NCBI GenBank assembly: GCA_001931535.1
Contig: CP016211.1
Coordinates: 13,841,501-13,905,500 of the forward strand
Origin: Minicystis rosea
GTDB lineage: Bacteria; Myxococcota_A; Polyangia; Polyangiales; Polyangiaceae
DNA: 64,000 nucleotides
Direction of reading: 5' to 3'
Shown here piece after piece: positions 10,571 to 20,000 of this stretch. Under the pieces are notes generated by a model, which was given only the letters and a program-made list of their open reading frames with translations, searched no databases and was not told where the DNA came from. Made by a program: the position numbers and the translations under genes. How positions within the stretch are numbered: position 1 is the first letter of the stretch; each line of letters starts with the position of its first letter.

Positions 10571-10603
10571 GGAATAGCCGCCGACCAAGCCAGCGGCTAT
10601 TCC
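10571..10603. terminator. Bidirectional hairpin between convergent operons
   Basis: GGAATAGCCGC at 10571-10581 pairs perfectly with GCGGCTATTCC at 10593-10603 across an 11-base loop. It lies between the convergent TIGR02270 gene and the last gene of the Tc operon and probably ends both transcripts. Confidence 0.75.
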
Positions 10604-10642
10604 AGCCGGCGCACCTTCAACCGGCTCGGTGTTGTTCGCCGT

Positions 10643-11134
10643 TCAACGGTGGAACAAGCTCACGATGACGGCACCGGCATCCGGAGGGCTCGTGTCACTG
10701 TCCGGCGATTCCATCGTTGCAGCGATGCCAATGCCGTTGCTGAACACGATCCCGTTCGGATGTTTCGAGGAAATCACCCCTTTCGGTGGCACGAGGATGG
10801 TCATCACCGGCACATCGGTGCCAACCGCGGGAGCGAGCGCGCTGTCGTACAACTTCACGTAAACGCTGCTCGCGCCAGTGTTGGCGAAGTACCACCCAAA
10901 GAGATGACCTGGGCTGTTCCTGGCGAGCTGCCCCGCTGCGCCCAGCCCAACCACCTGAAAGATGGATAGGCCAGCCGAGCGAGCTCGCACGGGCAATGGG
11001 GCAACATCCGAGGTGTCCGCTGCAATGCCGTCCGCGCCCGTCAGCAACTTGCAGCGTAGAACCTGCACACCGTCAACATCGTCGCTGGCGAGCTGCACGC
11101 CCGCCCCATCCATGATCGCAATGTTGTCTGCCAT
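10643..11134 (-). CDS. Phage-virion-like protein, short paralogue of the 348-residue tail-fibre-like protein
   Basis: The start taken is ATG 11134 (MADNIAIMDGAG), six bases after GAGGAG; an ATG at 11140 in frame lies on that ribosome site. The 163 residues align by eye over the whole length with the N-terminal half of the 348-residue protein at 12962-14008 (shared MADN, ASDDVDG, RSAGLS/RAAGLS, VVGLGA, HLFGW/RVFGW, VKLYD, GTDVP, HPNG, AGAVIV). Proteins of tailed phages often start in this way (MADN..., DD.GGVH/VQ.QR.K), with small beta-sandwich virion proteins. Here the gene is the last member of the apparent Tc toxin operon. A structural or receptor-binding accessory role is possible but unproven. 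The family link is moderate; function is unknown. Confidence 0.65.
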   Translation of the reverse strand: MADNIAIMDGAGVQLASDDVDGVQVLRCKLLTGADGIAADTSDVAPLPVRARSAGLSIFQVVGLGAAGQLARNSPGHLFGWYFANTGASSVYVKLYDSALAPAVGTDVPVMTILVPPKGVISSKHPNGIVFSNGIGIAATMESPDSDTSPPDAGAVIVSLFHR

Positions 11135-11144
11135 CTTCATCTCC

Positions 11145-11537
11145 TCAAGCCTGCCAGGAGGCGACGACGACGATGTCTGCGAGGCTCATGCCCGTGCCGC
11201 AATGAGCACCGCTGTATTGTGACGCATCGGCGTCCGGGGCGCCGATGACGACCCAGGTCCGATACGTGGGAGGTGATGACGCGCAGTTAAGATCCACTGC
11301 GCGCATCTGATAGTAAGTGACCTTCATGGCCGGCGGGGGCAGCCCCACCGCAGGTGACCCTAGCACCGTCGCCCCGTTCTCGTCAGCATCGAAACCGGAC
11401 ACATAGGCGTAGTCCGCAAGCAAAGGATTCAATCTTGTGATGCCATTGTCGTTCGTACTGAAGTCGGAGAGGGGAAGGGCGCTTGTGCTCGGCAAGAATG
11501 TCGACTGCTGTGTTGCACCGTTTTCCATAGAAGCCAT
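11145..11537 (-). CDS. Small phage-like protein of unknown function
   Basis: ATG 11537 (MASMENGATQQSTFLP) lies 8 bases after the TAG of the preceding gene. It encodes 130 residues and ends 10 bases before the next ATG. The sequence is beta-rich, with FLPSTSALPLSDF, AMKVTYYQMRAV, RTWVVIGAPDADASQYSGAH and a hydrophobic tail IVVVASWQA; I recognise no family. Close spacing with the two phage-like genes around it suggests it is part of the same structural set. A decayed second copy of its 3' end (DADASQ.SSAH...) is visible near 32140-32235 on the same strand, beyond the toxin genes. Confidence 0.6.
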   Translation of the reverse strand: MASMENGATQQSTFLPSTSALPLSDFSTNDNGITRLNPLLADYAYVSGFDADENGATVLGSPAVGLPPPAMKVTYYQMRAVDLNCASSPPTYRTWVVIGAPDADASQYSGAHCGTGMSLADIVVVASWQA

Positions 11538-11545
11538 GATGACAC

Positions 11546-12949
11546 CTATGATGATGCCTGCAGCGGCGTGGACGAGCCGTCGTACGGGCCGACGATGACA
11601 GAGGGCGTGTATGGATTTGAGGTAAGAGCCGGCACGATGCACACCTTCGTCTTGGCGTCCCACGTGTCGAACGTCGTTCCACCCATCAAGATCCACATCC
11701 ACCGGGGGTAACCTTTGCGGATTTTCTTCGTGTTGTCGGCCGAGGAAACGAGAATCTGTTCGCGCACCCGCTTGCTCGTATACGCGCAAGCTACCGTCTC
11801 GGGATTCGAGGGATTGTCCGCCGTGACAGGGAGTGTTGCGCTGCTCGTCCCGAAGTACGCAAGTCCTGATACGGTGAGCGGTACGAATCCATCGTTCGAC
11901 GAGAAGCCGCGCCGGCGCCAGCCGCGCCATGCCACCGTGCTCGGTGCACTTCCGCAAAAGACCGTCGAACTGTTGAGGGAGCTAATACCCGTCGCGTCGA
12001 CCCGAATGTTTGCGTTGTTGTAGCCCACGCCCGAGCACCTGATCCAAATGAAGGGATCGAGATCCGCATCCTCTCCGCTGTCCATGCGCATGTACGAAAG
12101 GAACTGGGCCTGTGTCGACGTGGTGACGTCACCCATCAGGATCCAGAACGTCCCATCGGCCGAGACGCCGGACGAGCCAGCACAGTTCGTTGCCGTGATC
12201 TGCGCTCGCCCAAGGTTCGTCGCCGTCTGGAACCAGTTCGAGTGGGTGATGGTGTTGGAGATCTGCGAACCGCACCCGACATACGAGCCTGCCGTTGGGA
12301 ACGAGTTCCCCGTGCCTCCGCCGCCGGGGGCAACCGCTGCCGTGCAGCCGGCTGCCCCCTGTGCCAGCGTGCTGAAACGCGAAGCGCTCTCATCCTCGAC
12401 CGACACGCGCTGGAGATAAATCGACCCCTGTGTCGTGTTGGTGGTCTTCCAGAACACGATCTCCATGACGAAGGTCTTGAGCCCACTGGGAGTGAACGTG
12501 GCGCCCGAGCTCGATCCCGTGATGACGTGGGAGGCATCGAAGGTGCCCGTCCGCGGGAGGATCACCGCGTGCCCCTGTGCGCCGGCCGAGTCGAAATCGT
12601 AGCCGAGAAACTCACCCTCCGCGCCGCTCGTCGCCTGTGTGACGGTCTCTCCACGGAGGAAGCTGCCCGTAGGCGCTGAAGTCATCGACAACTTCAGCGT
12701 CGTTGGCCCCTGTCCGTTCCACCAAGCGGACACGCTGTCGAGCGCGGTAGGATAACTGTCGCTGGAAGGATCGGCTGAGCCCCCCCACTTGTCGTTTGCG
12801 GCTGTGCCCGAGGTGTCCTTGTTCGTGCCATCGCCACTGGCGAGGTAGGTCCAACCTGCTTTCTTGAGAGCGCGGGTGAGCTTCCAGATTGCCTGGAAGG
12901 CATGAGTCTGACTCTGCAAGGCGAAATTCGGATAAAAAACGTTGGCCAT
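11546..12949 (-). CDS. Phage-like virion/tail protein in the Tc operon
   Basis: ATG 12949 (MANVFYPNFALQSQTHAF) follows GAGGAG by 8 bases and begins 12 bases after the upstream stop. The 467-residue product has an N-terminal helical stretch (AIWKLTRALKKAGWTYLASGDGT) like those in phage virion proteins of the 'A..L...L..AGW....SGDG' type, then a tryptophan-, serine- and threonine-rich beta domain (NAWW/SAWWNGQGPTTLKLSM, GSIYLQRVSVEDESASRF, FWILMGDV, CSGVGYNNANIRV). It has several cysteines and low charge, as in exported surface-exposed tail or fibre proteins. It has no signal peptide or transmembrane helix. Whether it assembles with the Tc toxin or belongs to a remnant phage tail cannot be told from sequence. 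Confidence 0.65.
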   Translation of the reverse strand: MANVFYPNFALQSQTHAFQAIWKLTRALKKAGWTYLASGDGTNKDTSGTAANDKWGGSADPSSDSYPTALDSVSAWWNGQGPTTLKLSMTSAPTGSFLRGETVTQATSGAEGEFLGYDFDSAGAQGHAVILPRTGTFDASHVITGSSSGATFTPSGLKTFVMEIVFWKTTNTTQGSIYLQRVSVEDESASRFSTLAQGAAGCTAAVAPGGGGTGNSFPTAGSYVGCGSQISNTITHSNWFQTATNLGRAQITATNCAGSSGVSADGTFWILMGDVTTSTQAQFLSYMRMDSGEDADLDPFIWIRCSGVGYNNANIRVDATGISSLNSSTVFCGSAPSTVAWRGWRRRGFSSNDGFVPLTVSGLAYFGTSSATLPVTADNPSNPETVACAYTSKRVREQILVSSADNTKKIRKGYPRWMWILMGGTTFDTWDAKTKVCIVPALTSNPYTPSVIVGPYDGSSTPLQASS

Positions 12950-12961
12950 GACCTCATCTCC

Positions 12962-14008
12962 TCAATTCGTGATTTCGACGCGGGAGCACGTTGCGCGTCC
13001 CGAGGGCGCGAGCGTGCTCGTCATGCGGAGCTGCACTTCGTAGATCTTGAGCGCACTGGGCAGCGATACGGCGGCGCTGACCAGCGTCGGTGTCGTGCTG
13101 CTGGTGGAGAGCGTCGAGCCCGTGACGGCGGCGCCGTCCGTCACGTTGTAGAGACGCAGCTCCGCTGTCTGGCCTGGGGTAGCCTCGATGATCGCTCGGA
13201 GGGTGAACGCCGTCCCCTCGGGGAAGCGCGTCGGGTCGAGCTGCGCCCGCCCGATCACCGTGAATGTCGCCGTCGCCACCGAGACGAGCCCTGCGACCAG
13301 CACGGGTGGACGCGTATCCACGTATGCCTTGGTCGCAGCGTCGCTCGCCTGCACGGGTGCGGCGACGTTCGAAATGCGCTCCCCTCCAGCGTCGTAGCCG
13401 GCAGCGTAGAGCCTCCCTGCGCTGTCACGCTTCGCGATGGTGTTCGGGCTCGGTGCCACCACACCCGCCACGGAGGTGCCGTACCCACCACTCGAATCTG
13501 CCTCGGAGACGTCGACGTCCGCGTGAAACAGATTGACGATCACCGCGCCTGCCGTGGGAGCGCCCGTATTGCCGGCCGAGGCTCCCGTCGTTGCGGCCGC
13601 ATGGATGCCAGTCGCAAAGACGAGCCCATTGGGATGCTCCGCCGAGATGGCCCCTCCTGCCGGCACGTAGAGGGTCATCGTCGGAACATCGGTCCCGACC
13701 ACCGGCGTTTCCAGCGTGTCGTACAGCTTTACGAACGCACCGCTGGAGCTGTTGTTCGCGAGATGCCAGCCGAACACTCGCCCGGGGGTGTCCCGGGCCA
13801 CCTGAGCAGATGCTCCAAGCCCGACGACCCGGAACACCGACAGCCCAGCCGCGCGAACCTCCACCGGAAGCGGGTTGCCGATCGACACGTCACTCGCCGT
13901 GCCGTCGGCACCCGTCTGTACCTTGACGCGGAGCACGTGAATGCCGTCGACATCGTCGCTGGCGATCCGTGTGCCGGATCCCTGCATGAGCGCGAAGTTG
14001 TCCGCCAT
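12962..14008 (-). CDS. Tail-fibre-like protein of phage origin in the Tc operon
   Basis: ATG 14008 (MADNFALMQGSG) lies 9 bases after AAAGGAG and 33 bases after the TcA stop. In the 348 residues, the first ~165 repeat the fold of the small protein at 10643-11134. The middle holds GRLYAAGYDAGGERISNV followed by AAPVQASDAATKAYVD, which is the hallmark 'G.KI.NVA.P...DAA.KAYVD' segment of phage tail fibres and collar proteins. The C-terminus is a beta-sandwich (ATATFTVIGRAQLDP, TAELRLYNVTDGAAV). This is the clearest phage-tail signature in the window. Its position directly after TcA suggests a receptor-binding or display accessory of the toxin, or a co-inherited phage module; neither is proven. 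Confidence 0.75.
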   Translation of the reverse strand: MADNFALMQGSGTRIASDDVDGIHVLRVKVQTGADGTASDVSIGNPLPVEVRAAGLSVFRVVGLGASAQVARDTPGRVFGWHLANNSSSGAFVKLYDTLETPVVGTDVPTMTLYVPAGGAISAEHPNGLVFATGIHAAATTGASAGNTGAPTAGAVIVNLFHADVDVSEADSSGGYGTSVAGVVAPSPNTIAKRDSAGRLYAAGYDAGGERISNVAAPVQASDAATKAYVDTRPPVLVAGLVSVATATFTVIGRAQLDPTRFPEGTAFTLRAIIEATPGQTAELRLYNVTDGAAVTGSTLSTSSTTPTLVSAAVSLPSALKIYEVQLRMTSTLAPSGRATCSRVEITN

Positions 14009-14041
14009 GATGCTATTCTCCTTTCTTCTCCTGCGCTCGTG

Positions 14042-17000
14042 TCAGGCCCACGTGGGCACGGCTTGCGTGTACTCGACCAGGAGCCAGATATCCTGGAGCG
14101 TGTCATTCAGCCGGTGGTAGGTGGTGCCGGTCTTCAGCGCGTCTGGAAGCGTGTTGATCGCATCGCTGGAGAACGAGAGCGTCAGATCCCCGAGCTTGGC
14201 ACCGCTCGAAACGATCGACGCAGACGCCAGATCCCCTGAATCGCCAAACGCCGTTCCCAGTTGGATGGGGTTCGAGGGGGGCACGGTCGACCCTGCCGGC
14301 AGCGTCGCCGTGAGCGCGAGCGGGGTCCACGGTGACGTACTGGCAGGTCGATACTGCGCGGGGCCGTTCCATCGCGCGTACAGCTTGATCTCGCCGAGCG
14401 TGACGTTGGAGTTCCCCGCGAGATACGGGAAAAGCGATTGTGCCAGCGGAATCACGATCTGCTGGCTCGCCTCCGTCGCAGCCGGGCTCATGAACATCGC
14501 CCAAGCATCGGGGAACTCGGCGCGCGCGCTGATCAGCCTGGTCCCGTGACGCGGCGTGGCCTTGGCGACGGCGGTCCTGGCCGCGGTGGCGAGCCCGTTG
14601 CCACCGTTGCGGGCCGTGTAACGCACGTGGAAGATCACATCGCTCACGGCCGACACGTCGAAGCCGTTCGTTGCCTTCGGCAGGCTGATGTTCCAGGTGC
14701 TGACCGCACCCGCGCCCTCGAAGGGCAGGTAGCGCTCGTCCCGGAAGTTGAGCTCGAACAGGCCTCCATCGTTCTGTGCGCTGCTCGTCGCGATGGTGCT
14801 CGAGACTGCGGAGTATCGCGTGCTGAACCGCTCGTCCGACCCATCCCACGGCGCCCCCTCGTAGTGCGGGGCGACGATGGCGTTCTTGCGCACGCTGCTC
14901 CGCTGAAGGGTCAACGTGCAGCTCACGCTCGTATACGGCCCAGTCAGCGCCGGGATGGTCACCGTCACCGACTTGATGCGGCGGAGGTAGTGCCCCGGGA
15001 AATCGAGATCGAACTGTTTCTCGCTGATGTCGATCGTGCACTCGCCCGTTTCCCGAAGCCTCATGAGGCTCTCCGGGTCGAGCGATGCCAGCGAAATGTG
15101 CTTCGTGATCTCGAACTCCCGCGCGTTCTGCTCCAGATATGCAATCTCGAGCCGCCGGAGATCGTGTTGGAGTCGTTCACCGGCGAGCAGCCCCTTCTTG
15201 AGGCTGTCCCAGTAGCCGAAGGTGATGTAGCTCGAGCTCTCGACCGCGCGCTCGAACCGATACGCCCGCTCGGCGCGCTTGGCCACGTCGTACGCGAGCT
15301 TGTAGCTCTGGAAGTAGACCGTCGACAGCTCGTCGATCATCCAGTCGTAAAGCTCCTCGTTGGTGCGCTTGTCCCGCAGGTAGTCACCGACCTCGCGGGC
15401 GTGCCGGATCTGGAGGTCGTGGTTCTCCAGATCCTTCTCCGCGATGGCCACGCGGATCTCGGCGGCGGCAGTCTGCCTCTCGATCTGTTGGATCTCCTTG
15501 TCGGCGAGACGCTCCTGGAGCTTCCACTCGTCCCAGCGGCGCTCATATGCGGCAACCGTGGTCTGGATGGATGCTGCATCGTGCAGGATTCCTGCATAAA
15601 TCTGAAAAGTGTTTCCTGCTGCCTGCAGCTGCTCGCCTACATGTTGACCGCCGATTCTGAGCACGCTGAACGGGCTGGCTGCCCATCCTGCAACGCCGAC
15701 CTGGGCCGTTGGGACTGCATGTGCAGCCGCCGCTGCGCTGAAGGTCGCCTGTGCCACCGTGCTGAGCGCCGTGGCGGTCTCATTCGTAGCCAGCGCACCA
15801 ACTTCTCCAGGCGAAACCTTGGATAGACCAGCATAGTAGTCTCGCCGCGTCGTCGTCACCTCGAGCGCTTTCTGCAGTCCCTTCAGCGTCTCCTCGGACT
15901 CACGGAGTTGCTGCTCTTTGATCTCGCGCACCGCGGTGAGCATGTCGATCTCCTGCCCAGACCGCAGACGCGACAGCCCCTCTGCGTCCTTCTTCTCCAG
16001 CGCGGACAGGAAGGCGCCGCCGAGCGCCGACACGCTCGACGCGAGCTCCATCGCCTTGGCGTGCATCACCGAGAAGCGATAGTGCGGCAACAGCGGATTC
16101 GCGTCGTCGAGCGCGCTCGCGAGATCCACGCCTGCCGCAGCGGCGCGGACGAGCAGGGCGGGATCGATGGGCGGCTCGAAGAGCGGGAGCTGGCGCACGA
16201 CGCCCTCGATGTTCATGCAATGACGCAGCTTGAACAGCCGGTCCGCCACCGTGTCCCACAAGCCGAGGAGCATCTCGTCCGGCGGCACGCAGAACAGCAG
16301 CATCTTCATGTCCGGCGCCGGCTCGTACGTCTTGCCGGAGCCCGCAGCTCGGCCCTGCGTTCTCGCGTTGTTCGACGCGCGAACGAGCCCTTCGGCCGAC
16401 ACGAGCGGATCGGAGAACGGTCCCATGTCGAGATCTTCGATCTCCGCGTAGGTCTTCGCCGGCGGCGAATCCGTGCGACGAATGCCCACGGGGTGAGGGC
16501 CGAGGAGCTGATTCGCGAGGATGTAGAGCTGCGTGGCCTCGTTGATCGACTCCAGCGTGTCGCGGCGGAAGAGCTGATCACCCCATGAAATGAGGTTCTC
16601 GATATACTTCATCACCACCGCCTTCTGATATGCGATGGGGCGCAGTCGGGCGATGACGTGCGGATTGAAAGGATCCTTCTGCCAGGCGGCCACCTGGGCG
16701 TCGAGCTCCTCGCGAGCCTCCGCGTCTTGCATCGAGAGGAAGATCTGAATGGCCTCCGAGGCCTTGCTCGGAGCGGCATCGGGATCGCTGACCGCGAGGA
16801 GCAGCTCGTCCTGAATCGTCGCGAGATCGAGGTTCTCGAAGAACGGCTTCACCTTCCAGAACCGCTGCGGTGCCTTCGTCGTTCCCCCGAGGTGGGATCG
16901 AAGATGTAGTGGAACCACTTCTGGGCCTCGTCGAAGCGCTGGTTTTGCATCAGGCGCGTGGCGACGAGGAACGGGATGTGGAAGAAGACCTCCCAATCGT

Positions 17001-20000
17001 AGAGCGCGTATGCGCCACCGAAAGAGAAGTCGACCTCCTCGATCGGATACGGCTTCTTCACGACGCTCGCGTTCGGCGCGTACTGCGACACCGACGAGAA
17101 CACATCGCTCGACGAGAACTGGACGGACTTCTTCGCGGGGTTCTTGGGCCACTGCAACAGGCCGGCGACACCGCTGCGCCGGAGCATCGACAGATAGTCG
17201 CAGGCATAGGGGTGATAGAAGGTCCAGAACCGATAGCCCTTGGTGGTATACGTGTGTGCGTAGAGAGACTCCTCGGCCGGCTGAATGCTCCAGTCCATCA
17301 CGCTGACGCTTCCCAATTGGAGAGGAAGGTCGCTGTTCCGGATGGAGATCGTGGAGCCCTCGGTGGTCTGGCCCGGGTGCGCCTGCGATCCCTGGACCCA
17401 CTGCGTGTCTGCGGAGAGCGTGCGTGCGGCGAAGAACGTGTTGTAGCCGTCCTTGTAGAAGAAGTACGGAAGCTCTTTCAGAGCGTCCTTCCTGTTGTCT
17501 CCGACCTTGTGCTGCGCCAACACGCGGAAGCGCGTTGGCGTGTTGCCGAAGACCTTCGTCATCACCGGGCCATTGTCGAGGACGATTGGCAGCGTCAGCG
17601 TCTTCTTGTCGTGCGCATCGGGCATGGAATCGTCGATCTTGCCATCCGGAATCTGCTTGTCGTCTTGGTTGACGCGAACAGTGAGCGCCGGCAGCGAGAG
17701 CGTGTATTCCGTGGTCTCTTCGGCCTGAAGGTGCTCGTACAACTCCCCAGGAGACTTCACGGCCGCTTCGATGAGCTTCTTCGCGGCGGATAGATCCTTC
17801 TCGGCCTGATCCGGGTCGATATCCTCCTCTCGTTGAGCTCGTTCGAACAGCGCCAGGACCTCTGCCAGGTCCGCGGCCGGGTCCTTGAACGTCAGATCGC
17901 GGTTGGTGTTCCCCACCTGCCCGGTGCACGCGTCGACATTGAACGTGCCGAGCCGGAAGAGGCCACGGTGCCAGGGGAGCCAATGACCTGGATTGAGGAA
18001 GCAAACGATGCTGTCGGTCTTCCACAGCACGAACGTGATCCACTTGGGATCGACTGCGGGCGAAAGCGTGATGGGGTCCCCCTTCGACACGCGCCGCGCC
18101 GTCCACTTCTGGTTCTGATACTTGCTCCAGGCGAGCCGGATTTCGAGGTGCTTCCTGGCGTCCGGTCCCTGCGCGTTCGGGCTGGCCTTGGGCTGCTGCT
18201 CATCCGCCTTCGTCTCGATGACGGGCCAGAACAGGTGAAGGCGCCGCTGCATGACCGCGAGAATCAGGTGGTCGGCATCGATGTCGAGATCGATGGCCTC
18301 CCAGCCCGTCCAGTACGAGGCGTCCACGCGTGCGCGATAGAAGTACTTGTACGGTTCCAGGCGCGTGCGCCCCACGACGTGGAGCACGTCGATGGCATCG
18401 TGCTCTCCGTCACTGGCCTCGTTCTGATGGAACATCCCTACCACCTCGAGGTTCGCCACCTCCTGGAGACCCTCCAGGTACCGAATGAACGCGTCCTCGG
18501 CGACCTCGTCGGTGATGTCTTTCTGACGCAGCTCGCGCTCGAGCTGCTGGAAGAGATCCGATTTGTCGTCACGGAGCTCGGGGTAGATCCAGTTCTCGGG
18601 GTAGAGGAAGATCTTGCGGTTCGCCTCCCACAGACGATAGCTCCTTCGCCAAGACCACTCCTGCGCAGCCTCCTCGGTGAGCTTGGCTTTGGGCTCCAGA
18701 TGGAGCAGCGCGCGTTGGACGAAGGTCTGCACCGAGCTGATGGCCTGCTTGATGCGCGAGGTGAGCTGGCACGCAGCCATCTGCACGTCGATGTAGAGAT
18801 CGCTGAAGAGCTGATCCGTGTCCGTGTAGCCGCGGTCGTCCATCAGGTACGAGACGAGCGCATTGCGCTGCCGATCGCGGATGAGATCACGGAGCGGCGG
18901 CGCCACGGTCGTCCACTCGTCCTCGGTGTGCTTGGCCTTTGCAGCCTGAATGATCGGCGTGGCATCGAACACCGTCGCAGGCGGCGTCGGGACTGCCACG
19001 ATCCACTCGATCGCCGTTTGGGCCGAGACGCCGACGCGGCTGACAACGGCCACGGCGTCCCGCAGCCAGAGCAGGAGCTCGCCAACCTTTTCGGCGTCGT
19101 GGGGCAGTGCTTCGATGCGCTGCACATATCCCTTGGTGAGCAGCTCGACGACGTCGGCGACCGGCCACCCCATGGTCGGACTGATCGCTTGCGCCACCGC
19201 GTCAGCATCGAACGTGCTCGGCGTCTGATCTCGTGTCATGTCGAGGAGAGCCCCGAGGACGGCGACGAGGCCCGCGCTGCCACCGGCGACGGTGCTGCGC
19301 ATCGCGAGCACGTCCACGAGCGTCTGCCATTCGGCGAACCGCGTCGTGTCCGGGCTGCTTGCCACGCGCGGCAAAGCATCCATGTGGAACATCGGCAGAG
19401 GTGCAGTGCCAGGCTTCGCGAGCAAGGCGAGCTCCGCTGCATTCATGTCCAAGCGGCGTGCGATCGTCGCGGCTCGATCGAGGTGCTCGTATGCCGCGAT
19501 CTGTGCGGCATGACGGTCGGCCGCCAACGAGCGCGGATCCGGCACCGCACCGGGGAGCGGGACGAACTTGAATGAATCGAGCAGCGGCGCTCCCACAGGC
19601 GAAGCGGCGGTGAGGGCGGTGCGCAGCAGCGCATCGGTCACGCCCGCGTCGATGCCGAGTGCGGCGCCGAGCGTTTGCTGGATGAGTCGCTCGCCGTCCT
19701 GCTTCATGCTCATCTCGGCGAGCACGTAGCCGTACCGAGCGGCCTTCTGTGCGATCACGCCGGTGCCAGAGCCGATGAGCTTGCTCTTCGCGGTCTCCGG
19801 ATCCCAGCAGAAGGCAGCCATGTTGTCGTCAAACGCGCTCTCGGTAATCTCGTCCGGCTCATCGCTGTCGACGAGCGCCCAGATGTTGTTGCGCGTCGTG
19901 CTGTCGCTCACCATCTCCGCGAGGAGCGTCTTCAGCTTGTCCCCTTCCAGATCCGGTGTCTCCGCCTTCTGGCTGCGCAGCTTGATGAGACCGGCGAGCA

